64,000 nt of DNA, taken from Flavobacterium psychrophilum (GTDB lineage Bacteria > Bacteroidota > Bacteroidia > Flavobacteriales > Flavobacteriaceae). The notes beneath the pieces are model-generated. The model saw only the letters and a list, made by a program, of their open reading frames with translations, had not been told where the DNA came from and did no database searches. Shown here piece after piece: positions 26,189 through 35,185 of the stretch. Where the stretch lies: the NCBI GenBank assembly GCA_945862065.1, contig CAMAWT010000009.1, positions 1 through 64,000 on the forward strand, in the 5' to 3' direction. Every line of letters begins with the position of its first letter. Positions within the stretch are counted from its first letter, which is position 1. The position numbers and the translations under genes were made by a program.

Positions 26189-26196
26189 TATTTTTG
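26189..26196 (+). promoter_or_regulatory. -7 box abutting ribD
   Basis: TATTTTTG ends 4 bp before the GTG start of ribD at 26201, implying a leaderless or nearly leaderless transcript. Confidence 0.45.
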
Positions 26197-26200
26197 TGAT

Positions 26201-27259
26201 GTGAAGATACATCAAAAATATATAAAACGTTGCATAACATTAGCAAAAAATGGTTTGGGAAGCACTTATCCGAATCCTTTGGTTGGATGTGTTATTGTAT
26301 ATAATGACCTAATAATTGGTGAAGGTTGGCACCAAAGAGCAGGCGAACCACATGCTGAAGTAAACGCCATTAATTCGGTAAAAAATAAAGAATTGATTTC
26401 AAAATCAACTATTTATGTAAGTCTTGAACCTTGCAGCCACTTCGGAAAAACTCCGCCCTGTGCCGATTTAATCATTAAAAATAATATTCCGAATATTGTT
26501 ATTGGAAGTCTTGATAGCAACGAAAAAGTTTCAGGACGAGGCTTAAAAAAACTAATAGAAGCGGGTCGAAATGTTACCATTGGTGTTTTAGAAGAAGAAT
26601 GTAAAGAACTAAACAAACGATTTTTTACGTTTCATGAAAAAAAACGTCCTTACATTATTTTAAAATGGGCTGAAAGTTCGGATGGTTTTATGGCTCCTTT
26701 ACATAAAGAAACGCAGGAACCTGTATGGATTTCAAATGAATTTTCGAGGCAAATAACCCATAAATGGAGAAGTGAGGAACAAGCTATTTTGGTTGGAACC
26801 CAAACTGTTTTAGATGACAATCCAAAACTAGACACTAGAGATTGGTATGGCAAAAACCCAATTCGAATTGTTTTGGATCGAAGCGGCAAAATAAATACTT
26901 ATTACAACATATTTGACAAAAGCATTCTTACTATTATAATAACAGAACAAAAAAACTTACAATCTACTGAAAATCTTACCTTTAAAAATTGTATATTTGA
27001 TTCAGAACTTGCTCAAACCATTTGTAATATTGGATATGAACATAACATTCAATCCATAATTGTTGAAGGTGGCACGCAAACCATTCAAACGTTTATGGAT
27101 GCAAAAATATGGGATGAAGCTCGAATCTTTAAAGGAAAATCAAAATTGAGTGAAGGAATTTTAGCTCCAAAAATTGATTTGAGTTTTAGCAATCGGCAAT
27201 CGATAATTAATGATGAACTTGTAACTTTATACGCTTATGATCACAACGATACTATTTGA
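26201..27259 (+). CDS. ribD: bifunctional riboflavin biosynthesis deaminase/reductase
   Basis: A 352-residue RibD that deaminates and then reduces the pyrimidine intermediate of riboflavin synthesis. The N-terminal deaminase has the zinc motifs HAEVNAI and PCSHFGKTPPCADLI. The C-terminal reductase starts near RPYIILKWAESSDGFMAP and contains VEGGTQTIQTFMD. The start is a GTG at 26201; the ATG two bases earlier reads straight into a stop. The HAD gene overlaps its 3' end by 23 bp, so the genes are co-transcribed. Confidence 0.94.
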   Translation: MKIHQKYIKRCITLAKNGLGSTYPNPLVGCVIVYNDLIIGEGWHQRAGEPHAEVNAINSVKNKELISKSTIYVSLEPCSHFGKTPPCADLIIKNNIPNIVIGSLDSNEKVSGRGLKKLIEAGRNVTIGVLEEECKELNKRFFTFHEKKRPYIILKWAESSDGFMAPLHKETQEPVWISNEFSRQITHKWRSEEQAILVGTQTVLDDNPKLDTRDWYGKNPIRIVLDRSGKINTYYNIFDKSILTIIITEQKNLQSTENLTFKNCIFDSELAQTICNIGYEHNIQSIIVEGGTQTIQTFMDAKIWDEARIFKGKSKLSEGILAPKIDLSFSNRQSIINDELVTLYAYDHNDTI

Positions 27260-27845
27260 TTTTGGTGATATTTTTATCAATCTTGAAAAAGAAGCTTCTA
27301 AAAAAGCTTTTGAAAAATTAGGCTTATTTGGTTCAAACGAGGAATTAATTGAAAAAAATGAACTTTTTGAAAAAGGTGAGATTTCTGAATCTGAATTTTT
27401 GAATACTTTTTTGAAGTACATCCCAAATGGTACGATTGAAGAAATAAAAACAGCTTGGAATGTTGTAATTGGTGAATTTCCGCTGTATCGATTGGAGTTT
27501 TTACAAATGCTTTCGCAAAAGTACCGTCTTTTCTTACTTACGAATACAGATACCATTCATATTTCTTTTTTTGAAGAAAGTGTAGGCATGTCGTTTTATT
27601 CCGATTTTTACAGATGTTTTGAAAAAGTTTTTTATTCGTATGAAATGGGGATGCGCAAACCACAACCCGAAATTTATAAAACAATTTTAAATCAATATGA
27701 ATTGAATCCGAAAAATGTTTTATTTGTAGACGACAAAAAAGAAAATACGGATGCCGCTTCAGAACTTGGAATTCATGTTTGGAATCTTCAAGTGGGACAA
27801 GAAGATGTGGTCGATTTATTTACAAAAAAACAATTTCCTTTATAA
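27237..27845 (+). CDS. HAD-family hydrolase
   Basis: A 202-residue HAD-superfamily phosphatase. Motif I is unusual: FDFGDIFINLE reads DFGD where DxDGT/DxD is common, a variant seen in YihX-like HAD proteins. Motif II is LTNTD, the motif III lysine is in GMRKPQPEIY, and motif IV is FVDDKKEN. YihX-type enzymes act on sugar phosphates such as glucose 1-phosphate. Because it overlaps ribD, it could be the phosphatase missing from the riboflavin pathway, but that is only inference from position. Confidence 0.88.
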   Translation: MITTILFDFGDIFINLEKEASKKAFEKLGLFGSNEELIEKNELFEKGEISESEFLNTFLKYIPNGTIEEIKTAWNVVIGEFPLYRLEFLQMLSQKYRLFLLTNTDTIHISFFEESVGMSFYSDFYRCFEKVFYSYEMGMRKPQPEIYKTILNQYELNPKNVLFVDDKKENTDAASELGIHVWNLQVGQEDVVDLFTKKQFPL

Positions 27846-27863
27846 TCTATACCCTTTTATTCC

Positions 27864-28478
27864 TTGATTGCTTCAGACACCTACAAAACAATTGCATCGC
27901 CTACCGAAGAAATTCTTTTAAAAGAAAAAAGTAGTAAGTTCTTTGGATATTCATTTCCAGTTACAAATGAAGATGATATAAAAAAACATCTTGACGATTT
28001 AAAAAAGAAACATCCCGGAGCAGGTCATTTTTGTTATGCCTATCAAATTGGTACCGAAAAAGTTATTTACAGAGCCAATGATGATGGCGAACCAAGCAAT
28101 TCTGCTGGAGCGCCAATTTATGGACAAATACAGTCGCATGGATTAACTAATATTCTTATTATTGTTGTCCGTTTTTTTGGAGGAATCAAATTGGGTGTTG
28201 GCGGATTAATATCAGCTTATAAATCGGCTGCGCAATCGTGTCTTGAAAATGCCACAATTATAGAAAAAACAATCAACATTCATTTCATTGTTTCCTTTGA
28301 TTATAAAAACATGAATAAGGTGATGCGAATTGTCAAAGAGAAGCAATTGGACATTATTTCCCAAAAAATGGAACTTAATTGTGAGATAGAAATGAGCACT
28401 CGAAAAAAAAATGCCGAAATGATTTCCAGCATTTTTTCAGATTTATATGAAGTTTCTGTAAAAAAATTAAACTTTTAA
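27864..28478 (+). CDS. IMPACT/YigZ-family protein
   Basis: A 204-residue protein of the YigZ/IMPACT family. It has HPGAGHFCYAYQIG, the hallmark ANDDGEPSNSAGAPIYGQI, and VVRFFGGIKLGVGGLISAY, with a C-terminal ferredoxin-like DUF1949 region. The family is linked to translation and stress control in eukaryotes; the bacterial role is unsettled. The start is a TTG at 27864. It follows the HAD gene by 18 bp in the ribD operon. Confidence 0.92.
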   Translation: MIASDTYKTIASPTEEILLKEKSSKFFGYSFPVTNEDDIKKHLDDLKKKHPGAGHFCYAYQIGTEKVIYRANDDGEPSNSAGAPIYGQIQSHGLTNILIIVVRFFGGIKLGVGGLISAYKSAAQSCLENATIIEKTINIHFIVSFDYKNMNKVMRIVKEKQLDIISQKMELNCEIEMSTRKKNAEMISSIFSDLYEVSVKKLNF

Positions 28479-28479
28479 T

Positions 28480-28878
28480 TTATTCTTGAACAATAGCTAA
28501 AATTGCATCGGGAGGATTGGTTGGTCTGCCCGTTTTTGTATCTACAAACACCAATAAAAAATAAGCATTTGTTAACAACTCGCCTGATTCATTGAAGATT
28601 TCACAATCAAATTCAATCTTAACACCACTATATTTTTTGAATTTAGTTTTAACAGTCAAAAGGTCGTCATATTTAGCCGATTTTTTATAATTTAAAGTCA
28701 ATGAAGCAATAGGTAATGCAATTCCACTTTCTTCCAATGATTTATAAGAAATTCCTTTGTTTCTGAGCCATTCAACCCTTCCGATTTCAAAATAAGGTAA
28801 ATAATTACCGTGATAAACGACTCCCATTTGGTCTGTTTCTGAATACCTAACACGAATTTGTACTTGATGTTCTGACAT
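28480..28878 (-). CDS. acyl-CoA thioesterase (4HBT/YbgC family)
   Basis: A 132-residue hotdog-fold thioesterase with the YbgC-type active-site region ETDQMGVVYHGNYLPYFEIGRVEWLR, in which the Asp is catalytic. YbgC-like enzymes hydrolyse acyl-CoA thioesters in the cytoplasm, and some associate with the Tol-Pal envelope system. It lies just upstream of and divergent from dnaA. It ends 1 bp from the convergent IMPACT gene. Confidence 0.92.
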   Translation of the reverse strand: MSEHQVQIRVRYSETDQMGVVYHGNYLPYFEIGRVEWLRNKGISYKSLEESGIALPIASLTLNYKKSAKYDDLLTVKTKFKKYSGVKIEFDCEIFNESGELLTNAYFLLVFVDTKTGRPTNPPDAILAIVQE

Positions 28879-29061
28879 GTGATTTATATTTATTTACGTT
28901 GTGTTAACAATTTCCATACAAAAAAAATAATTAAAATTTACATTCCATTTATTTTTTTTAAACAAAAATTGTTCACATATTTGTTACTTCAAAAAAACAA
29001 CAAAAAATGCCCTTTGTTGTTGTAGGAAAACTATTACAAAAAATATTAATTTTACTTTAAA
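28879..29061. promoter_or_regulatory. dnaA upstream region
   Basis: 183 bp of AT-rich DNA between the divergent thioesterase and dnaA genes. TTGTTCACA (near 28969) is two changes from the DnaA box TTATCCACA. I see no cluster of boxes that would make this a convincing origin. No clean TAnnTTTG box was found for dnaA. Confidence 0.3.
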
Positions 29062-30489
29062 ATGATCAAAACTGCTCAATCGGTATGGGAAAATTGTCTG
29101 TTATTCATAAAAGACAATATTCATGAACAAGCATACAAAACTTGGTTTGAACCAATAAAGTCTGTTGAACTTACTGATAATGCATTGTACATTCAAGTTC
29201 CAAGTAAATTTTTCTACGAATGGCTAGAAGAACATTATGTTAAATTACTTAAAGTTGCGCTAACCAAAGAACTTGGAAAAAGTGCAAAGTTACTCTATAA
29301 AATTAAAATGGAGAACACTTATGGAAATAAACAACCTTTTACGGAACAATTACCAAGTGCACATCGAAGTCCAATCAAATCACAAGACGTTGACGCGCCT
29401 TTTAAAAATTTAAATCCAGAATTAAAAAACCCTTTTGTAATTCCTGGAATTAGAAATTTAAAAATTGAATCGCAACTTAATCCTAATTATAGTTTTGAGA
29501 ATTTTCTCGAAGGAGACTCCAATCGTCTTGCTAGATCTGCTGGAATGGCAGTTGCCAACAAACCCGGAGGAACTTCGTTCAATCCGTTATTGATTTTTGG
29601 AGGAGTAGGTTTAGGTAAAACGCACCTTGCTCATGCCATTGGTGTTGAAATAAAAGATAAATATCCTGAAAAAACGGTTCTTTACATTTCTGCAGAAGTG
29701 TTTACACAACAATATATTGATTCTGTAAGAAAAAACAACCGAAATGATTTTATCCATTTCTATCAACTAATCGATGTATTGATTATTGATGATGTTCAAT
29801 TCTTTTCTGGAAAAACTGGCACGCAAGATGTATTCTTTCATATTTTCAATTATCTGCATCAAAATGGCAAGCAAGTTATTTTAACTTCAGACAAAGCGCC
29901 TGTAGACATGCAAGATATTGAACAGCGATTGTTATCTCGTTTCAAATGGGGACTTTCGGCAGAATTACACCAACCTGATTATGAAACTAGAGTGTCTATT
30001 TTGAATAATATTCTGTATCGTGATGGTGTTGAAATGCCTAACGAAATTATAGAATATGTTGCTCAGAATATTAAATCTAATGTTCGAGAATTGGAAGGTG
30101 CTATTATTTCACTCATCGCCCAATCTTCTTTTAACAAAAAAGAAGTTACTCTTGAATTGACAAAAGGAATTGTCGAGAAATTTATAAAAAATGTAAAACG
30201 AGAAATATCAATCGATTACATTCAAAAAGTAGTATCTGAATATTTTCAATTAGATTTAGATCTTTTACAATCAAAAACAAGAAAGCGTCATGTGGTTCAA
30301 GCAAGACAATTGGCGATGTTTTTTGCGAAAAAATTTACAAAAGCTTCTTTGGCAAACATTGGATTACAAATTGGCGACAGAGACCATGCAACGGTTCTTC
30401 ATGCATGTAAAACCGTTGAAAATTTAGTTTCTACCGATAAACAATTCAAGAAATTTGTTGAAGATATTCATAAAAAATTGTCTTTGTAA
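29062..30489 (+). CDS. dnaA: chromosomal replication initiator DnaA
   Basis: A 475-residue DnaA that opens oriC and loads the helicase. Domain I is at the N-terminus (VWENCLLFIKDNIHEQAYKTWF). The AAA+ Walker A is GGVGLGKT (about residues 180-187) and Walker B is VLIIDDVQFF. The domain IV DNA-binding signature GDRDHATVLHACKTVE is near the C-terminus. The length is typical. It lies between a thioesterase and a tyrosine phosphatase gene. In several Flavobacterium genomes dnaA is used as the numbering start, but an origin here is not shown. Confidence 0.97.
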   Translation: MIKTAQSVWENCLLFIKDNIHEQAYKTWFEPIKSVELTDNALYIQVPSKFFYEWLEEHYVKLLKVALTKELGKSAKLLYKIKMENTYGNKQPFTEQLPSAHRSPIKSQDVDAPFKNLNPELKNPFVIPGIRNLKIESQLNPNYSFENFLEGDSNRLARSAGMAVANKPGGTSFNPLLIFGGVGLGKTHLAHAIGVEIKDKYPEKTVLYISAEVFTQQYIDSVRKNNRNDFIHFYQLIDVLIIDDVQFFSGKTGTQDVFFHIFNYLHQNGKQVILTSDKAPVDMQDIEQRLLSRFKWGLSAELHQPDYETRVSILNNILYRDGVEMPNEIIEYVAQNIKSNVRELEGAIISLIAQSSFNKKEVTLELTKGIVEKFIKNVKREISIDYIQKVVSEYFQLDLDLLQSKTRKRHVVQARQLAMFFAKKFTKASLANIGLQIGDRDHATVLHACKTVENLVSTDKQFKKFVEDIHKKLSL

Positions 30490-30528
30490 CAATCCATTTG
30501 CTTTGAACACTAACTTATTGTTTTTTGT

Positions 30529-30996
30529 ATGTCAATAAAAATTGTAATGGTTTGCTTGGGCAATATTTGTCGATCACCTTTAGCTGAAGGAATTCTTGCA
30601 TCAAAACTTCCGGCAGATCAATTTATTGTACATTCTGCAGGAACAGGAAATTGGCATATTGGCAATTCTCCCGACAAAAGATCCATTGATATTGCCAAAA
30701 AAAACGGGATTGATATTTCAAATCAAAAAGCAGCTCATTTTACATCAGCTTTTTTTGAAAATTACGATTATATTTTTGTGATGGATCGCTCCAATCATAA
30801 AAATGTTACAGTTTTAGCCACACAATCGAGCCATCATGAAAAAGTTTTTTATATGTTGGATTCATTATTTCCTGATGAGAAAGCTGAAGTGCCCGACCCT
30901 TATTTTGATGACCTTAAAGCTTTTGAAGAAGTTTTCAATTTACTTGACAAAAGTTGTAGTATTCTAGCAAAAAAATTAATTGAGAAACATTTATAA
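30529..30996 (+). CDS. low-molecular-weight protein tyrosine phosphatase
   Basis: A 155-residue LMW-PTP. The P-loop CLGNICRS (Cys9 to Arg15) fits CX5R, and the general-acid loop is VPDPYFDD. Bacterial members dephosphorylate tyrosine kinases of capsule synthesis (Wzb type) or act more generally, and they resemble arsenate reductases. Adjacency to dnaA gives no clue to its partner. The methyltransferase gene follows without a gap. Confidence 0.93.
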   Translation: MSIKIVMVCLGNICRSPLAEGILASKLPADQFIVHSAGTGNWHIGNSPDKRSIDIAKKNGIDISNQKAAHFTSAFFENYDYIFVMDRSNHKNVTVLATQSSHHEKVFYMLDSLFPDEKAEVPDPYFDDLKAFEEVFNLLDKSCSILAKKLIEKHL

Positions 30997-31713
30997 ATGA
31001 AACCAAAAGGAAAACTATACCTTATACCCATAACTTTAGGAGAATGTAATACTGCGGATGTTTTGCCAATTTCTATTGACAGAACTGTAGATCAATTAAA
31101 TCATTTTATAGTTGAAAATGAAAAAACGGCAAGAAAGTTTATAAAAAGCATATGCCCAACTAAACCCCAATCATCCTTAGAATTAAGCACCTTGAACAAA
31201 CATACTGAAGTTGCTGAACATACTAAAATGATTCAACCCTGTATGGAGGGAATCAACGTTGGTTTGATGAGCGAGGCAGGATGCCCGGGAATAGCAGATC
31301 CTGGCGCTGTCATTGTAAAATTGGCACATGAAAAAGGAATTCAAGTTGTTCCATTGGTTGGTCCGTCTTCCATATTGCTAGCAATGATGGCCTCTGGAAT
31401 GAATGGTCAAAGTTTTGCTTTTAATGGATATTTACCTATCGATAAAAACGATAAAAAAGTAGCGATTAAAAATTTCGAAAAAATATCTTTTGAAAAAAAT
31501 CAATCGCAACTTTTTATAGAAACTCCCTACAGAAATAATAAATTCATTGAAGATTTATTACAAACCTTACAACCAAATACACATTTGTGTATTGCCGCTG
31601 ATATTACACTTGAAACGGAATACATTAAAACGATGCAAATTGCAGCTTGGAGAAAAGAAAAAATAGATTTACAAAACAGGCCTGCAATTTATATTATACA
31701 CAAAATGTATTAA
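30997..31713 (+). CDS. RsmI-like SAM-dependent methyltransferase
   Basis: A 238-residue tetrapyrrole-methylase-fold protein related to RsmI, the 2'-O-methyltransferase of 16S rRNA C1402. It shows LYLIPITLGE at the start, LMSEAGCPGIADPGAVIVKLAHE, and VVPLVGPSSILLAMMASG. It lacks the GTPIGNLxD opening of classical RsmI, so it belongs to a shorter side branch. The target is therefore uncertain, with rRNA the best guess. It starts directly at the stop of the phosphatase gene. Confidence 0.85.
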   Translation: MKPKGKLYLIPITLGECNTADVLPISIDRTVDQLNHFIVENEKTARKFIKSICPTKPQSSLELSTLNKHTEVAEHTKMIQPCMEGINVGLMSEAGCPGIADPGAVIVKLAHEKGIQVVPLVGPSSILLAMMASGMNGQSFAFNGYLPIDKNDKKVAIKNFEKISFEKNQSQLFIETPYRNNKFIEDLLQTLQPNTHLCIAADITLETEYIKTMQIAAWRKEKIDLQNRPAIYIIHKMY

Positions 31714-31715
31714 AT

Positions 31716-32348
31716 TTACATACGTACTTTTGCATTTTTATTTGCCTTTATATTGTGCGTTTCGTAACCCGAAAAAATATACAAATAATGCCTAACAGAT
31801 GAACCATATTTGTCTTTACACTTAAATTTTCCATTCGATTTTAAAAATTTTCTAACCGAACCTGCTCCACCCAAATGAGCTGCAGCTAAAATGCCCGATT
31901 CGGTTATCATAACACCATCAATTACTTGACCTTGGTATTTCTGAATAGTTTTTTGTAAAGACCATTTGTGTTTTTGTAGTAAGGCTATGAATGCTTTTTC
32001 TTGAATTTCAGGTGATTTCAAAAAAGCTACTTTATCTGTAACACCAATTGATTCCAACGTTTTTGAACCAAACTGGTATTTTCCTAAATAACCTAAGGTG
32101 TTGATTTTATGGTATTTACCTTGCGATTCCTTGTTGCCAAGTGCCTCTTTAAATCCAATAAATCGCTTTCCTACATAAGGTATTGAATTGTTAATATAAT
32201 CTGTGGGTTGTTCTGAAGGATATTGATAAAACAGAAAAGTAAGTGTATCTTCTGAAATAAATAAACTTGCTTTTTTTGGCTTGAACGAAGAACATACAAA
32301 GCAAACAATCATAGTGATTGCAATGTAAAAAGAACATTTTTTGAACAT
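31716..32348 (-). CDS. secreted lysozyme/transglycosylase-like protein
   Basis: A 210-residue protein with an N-terminal hydrophobic signal (YIAITMIVCFVCSSF; a Cys near the end could make it a lipoprotein). The core has FKEALGNKESQGKYHKINTLGYLGKYQFG, in which the Glu of ALGNKESQGKY is placed like the catalytic Glu of lytic transglycosylases. It also has AAHLGGAGSVRKFLKS. Peptidoglycan cleavage in the periplasm is likely but inferred from these motifs. It is convergent with the methyltransferase gene. Confidence 0.72.
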   Translation of the reverse strand: MFKKCSFYIAITMIVCFVCSSFKPKKASLFISEDTLTFLFYQYPSEQPTDYINNSIPYVGKRFIGFKEALGNKESQGKYHKINTLGYLGKYQFGSKTLESIGVTDKVAFLKSPEIQEKAFIALLQKHKWSLQKTIQKYQGQVIDGVMITESGILAAAHLGGAGSVRKFLKSNGKFKCKDKYGSSVRHYLYIFSGYETHNIKANKNAKVRM

Positions 32349-32503
32349 AAAATAGATTTCTCAAGCCCTGTCACCATCTTGAATTACAACAGCAAAGATA
32401 CTACAAAATTGCAAAATCGATAACAAAATAATAAAGATTTATTAACATACATTGCTGAAAACCTTTAGAAGCTAGGAAGTTAGGGCTTTTTATCTAAATT
32501 TAA

Positions 32504-33547
32504 TTATCTATTTGTACCCGTACTATTGATCCATTTTGCATAGTTATTGGCATTAATTTGATGTTCTGCATAGGTAACTGCAAAGTCATGATACCCAAAA
32601 CGTTTTACGCTTGCGCAAAAATAAATATAGTTGTGTTTTTCTGGATTTAACACCGCATCAATTGCTGAAATATCAGGCATGGCTATTGGTCCTGGAGGCA
32701 ATCCTTGATTTAAATACGTATTGTATGATGAATGAATCAACAAATCATTGTACAAAACACGTTTAATGATTTGATTGAAATTATTATCGCGCAATTTTAA
32801 CGAATAAATGACCGTTGGATCTGCTTGTAAAGGCATGGGTACTGCAAGTCTATTGAGATAACAGCCAGCAACACGAGGCCTTTCGTCTGGTTTTACTGTT
32901 TCTTTATGAACGATTGAAGCCAATGTAATAACTTGTTCTGGTGACATGTTTAACTTTTTAGCTTTTGCCAAACGGTCTGGATTCCAAAATTTTGTATATT
33001 CTTCAATCATTTTATCACGAAAGGATTCGGCTGAAACATTCCAATAAAACTCGTATGAATTTGGAATAAACATAGCAAAAACATTGTCTTTTGTGAAATT
33101 GTTTTTAGCTAAAAAAACAGAATCTTTAAAAACAGCTAATAATTTTGAAGTGTCTGGTTCTATTTGAGAACTTAATCGAACACATAGATCTTCAAGTCGT
33201 TCTTGATTGTTGAAGGCAAATTTTACTGGAACATTTCGACGCAAAGAAGCTACAATTTTGAAATTTCCCATGCCTTGAGTTAACAAAAACCTGCCGGGTT
33301 TAACATTTTTATCATACGAACGAAGGCTAGCCATCATTTCAAAACCTCCCATTCCTTTCAAATAAGGCGTCATTATTTTTTTAACATCTTCATAATTTGA
33401 ACCTGTTGGAACCGTTACATAAAATTCTTCTTTCGGCAAATTAGTATTTGAAATAAAAAAATTAAACCACACGGTAAACAATGCAACTGTTGCAAGAGCA
33501 GCAGCAGATCCAAAAACTATTTTATTTTTTTTTGATAAAACGATCAT
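32504..33547 (-). CDS. mltG: endolytic transglycosylase MltG
   Basis: A 347-residue YceG/MltG protein that cuts nascent glycan strands and so ends peptidoglycan polymerisation. One N-terminal membrane helix (VFGSAAALATVALFTVWFNFF) anchors it to the inner membrane. A LysM-like region follows, then the catalytic core with ASIVHKETVKPDERPRVAGCYLNRL (Glu in HKET), LQADPTVIY, and SSYNTYLNQGLPPGPI. It is the last gene of the dapF-acetyltransferase-mltG run. Confidence 0.94.
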   Translation of the reverse strand: MIVLSKKNKIVFGSAAALATVALFTVWFNFFISNTNLPKEEFYVTVPTGSNYEDVKKIMTPYLKGMGGFEMMASLRSYDKNVKPGRFLLTQGMGNFKIVASLRRNVPVKFAFNNQERLEDLCVRLSSQIEPDTSKLLAVFKDSVFLAKNNFTKDNVFAMFIPNSYEFYWNVSAESFRDKMIEEYTKFWNPDRLAKAKKLNMSPEQVITLASIVHKETVKPDERPRVAGCYLNRLAVPMPLQADPTVIYSLKLRDNNFNQIIKRVLYNDLLIHSSYNTYLNQGLPPGPIAMPDISAIDAVLNPEKHNYIYFCASVKRFGYHDFAVTYAEHQINANNYAKWINSTGTNR

Positions 33548-33548
33548 G

Positions 33549-34082
33549 TTATTTTTGACTATTTATTAATTGATAAAGTGCTTCATCTTGAAATTGATTG
33601 TTTTGCAACATCCAATCTTTCTTAATTCCTACTAATTGAAACCCAAAAGTAGTAAAAAGCTTGCAACTTATGTCATTTGAAATCCCAATATTTGCATACA
33701 ATTGATGCAACTGTAGATGTACAAAACTATAATTAATGATTAATTGAAGGGCTTCATTGCCAAATCCTTTATTTCGGTGGAGGTCATTTTGAATCACAAT
33801 CCCTACTCCTGCCCTTTTGTTTGCGGGATCAAAATCAAAAAGATCAATTAATCCGATGGTTTTTTTTGTGTCATTTTCAAAAATAGCAAGTCGCAATTGC
33901 TTGGCCTCATAAATATCTTGATGCGCATTTTCTAAATATTGTCGAATCAAAAATTTACTATACGGCGTTTGTGTATTGCTTACATGCCAAATGGTTTCAT
34001 CATTTTCTATGGTGTAAATAAAATCAAGGTCTTCGGGTTCTAATGCACGCAAACTGATTTTGGATCCTTTTAATGTTATCAT
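33549..34082 (-). CDS. RimJ/RimL-like GNAT acetyltransferase
   Basis: A 177-residue GNAT protein starting MITLKGSKISLRALEPEDL, the typical opening of RimJ/RimL/SpeG-like enzymes. The acetyl-CoA site is IQNDLHRNKGFGNEALQLIINYSF, and NIGISNDISCKLFTTFGFQLVG follows. The substrate is unknown. The ATG at 34082 is preferred to a TTG six bases upstream. It lies 1 bp before mltG and 10 bp after dapF, so the three genes form an operon. Confidence 0.87.
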   Translation of the reverse strand: MITLKGSKISLRALEPEDLDFIYTIENDETIWHVSNTQTPYSKFLIRQYLENAHQDIYEAKQLRLAIFENDTKKTIGLIDLFDFDPANKRAGVGIVIQNDLHRNKGFGNEALQLIINYSFVHLQLHQLYANIGISNDISCKLFTTFGFQLVGIKKDWMLQNNQFQDEALYQLINSQK

Positions 34083-34092
34083 TATCAATTAA

Positions 34093-34869
34093 TTATAAAT
34101 TAATTTCTCCTTCATACACAAATTGAGCTGTTCCTTCTAGAAAAACGTTTTCATAACCCTTTTCCGTTTTAATGAAAGAAATAATGAGTTGACCGCCTTG
34201 AACATCAATGGTAATTTTGTTTTGTAGTGTTTTGTTGGTTGCTTGCATTGAAATTGCAACAGCTGTAGCGCCTGTTCCGCATGAGAGTGTTTCGTCTTCA
34301 ACTCCTCTTTCATAGGTTCGAATGGCAAAATGATCTTCTGAAATTTGTTGAACAAAATTGACATTGCTTCCTTCATCTCCGTATAAATCAGAATATCTAA
34401 TGGTTTTTCCGTTTTGCTTCACGTCGAAATTTTGTAAGTCATCCACAAGTGCAACATGGTGTGGTGATCCGGTATTTAGAAAAACATATTCATCTTTAAT
34501 TAGTACTTCGTTCACGTCTTTCATTTGTAATGAAATACTTCCGCTTTCTTGAATGGTCGCAACATGTAATCCATCAGTGGCAATGAAAGTGGTTGTTTGA
34601 TTGATAATTTCTAATTTTTTTGCGAAAGCAACAATACATCTTCCTCCGTTGCCACACATTGAACTTTCGTTGCCGTCAGAATTGAAATAGACCATTTTAA
34701 AATCGACATCGGAATCGTTTTCAAGCAGTATGAGGCCGTCAGCGCCAATACCAAAGCGACGGTCGCATAGGGTTTTGATTACATCAATATTGTGTTTTGG
34801 AAAAGTCAAATCACGGTTGTCTATCATGACAAAATCGTTTCCGGTTCCTTGGTATTTATAAAATTTCAC
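34093..34869 (-). CDS. dapF: diaminopimelate epimerase
   Basis: A 258-residue enzyme that converts LL- to meso-diaminopimelate for lysine and peptidoglycan. Both catalytic cysteines are seen, in MCGNGGRCIVAF and LSCGTGATAVAI. The start is a GTG at 34869, which gives the family N-terminus MKFYKYQGTGNDFVMID. An intergenic repeat lies between this start and a -7 box at 35017-35024 (TAACTTTG, minus strand), so the dapF leader may carry the repeat as RNA. Confidence 0.95.
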   Translation of the reverse strand: MKFYKYQGTGNDFVMIDNRDLTFPKHNIDVIKTLCDRRFGIGADGLILLENDSDVDFKMVYFNSDGNESSMCGNGGRCIVAFAKKLEIINQTTTFIATDGLHVATIQESGSISLQMKDVNEVLIKDEYVFLNTGSPHHVALVDDLQNFDVKQNGKTIRYSDLYGDEGSNVNFVQQISEDHFAIRTYERGVEDETLSCGTGATAVAISMQATNKTLQNKITIDVQGGQLIISFIKTEKGYENVFLEGTAQFVYEGEINL

Positions 34870-34903
34870 GTTTATTTGCGTTTGGTTTTTATGGTAAATT
34901 AAT

Positions 34904-34972
34904 TAGCCCTGATAGAGCCGATATCCTCCTGAAGTCCCGTAGGGCAAAGGAGATAAAGGCGAAAGCAGGAAC
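34904..34972 (+). repeat. hairpin intergenic repeat upstream of htrA, copy 1
   Basis: About 69 bp: TAGCCCTGATAGAGCCGATAT, then CCTCC, GTCCCGTAGGGC as a small central palindrome, GGAG, and ATAAAGGCGAAAGCAGGAAC. It folds around ATATCCTCC / GGAGATA. A near copy (about 11 differences) lies at 36674-36741 in inverted orientation, on the far side of htrA. I recall similar elements as frequent between genes in Flavobacteriaceae. No coding. Confidence 0.75.
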
Positions 34973-35072
34973 ATGGATTATTGAAAAAGCCCGAGCCTTT
35001 TGCTTCCAATAAAAAGCAAAGTTACAAATATTAATGATACGTTAAAGTATGTTAAACGAGCGTTAAAGCAAA

Positions 35073-35101
35073 TTTGTGAAAATACTTTTTTATTAATTTT
35101 G
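35073..35101 (+). promoter_or_regulatory. promoter of htrA
   Basis: TTTG (35073-35076) and TAATTTTG (35094-35101), 17 bp apart, fit the Bacteroidota -33 and -7 elements. The leader to the ATG at 35186 would be about 78 nt. Confidence 0.6.
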
Positions 35102-35185
35102 GTGTTAGTAAAGTAATTATTAATGTAGAAATAGATTTGACCCCTATTTATGGGTTGGTTTGTTTCGAGAAATTGAAAAAAGTTT

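Noticed and set aside
26199..26201. ATG start for ribD
   Set aside because: The ATG at 26199 is followed directly by TGA in its frame; the GTG at 26201 opens the full RibD frame.
28879..29061. Replication origin upstream of dnaA
   Set aside because: Only one poor DnaA-box-like sequence (TTGTTCACA) was seen and no cluster. A GC-skew calculation over the genome would be needed; a skew switch here with several boxes would support it.
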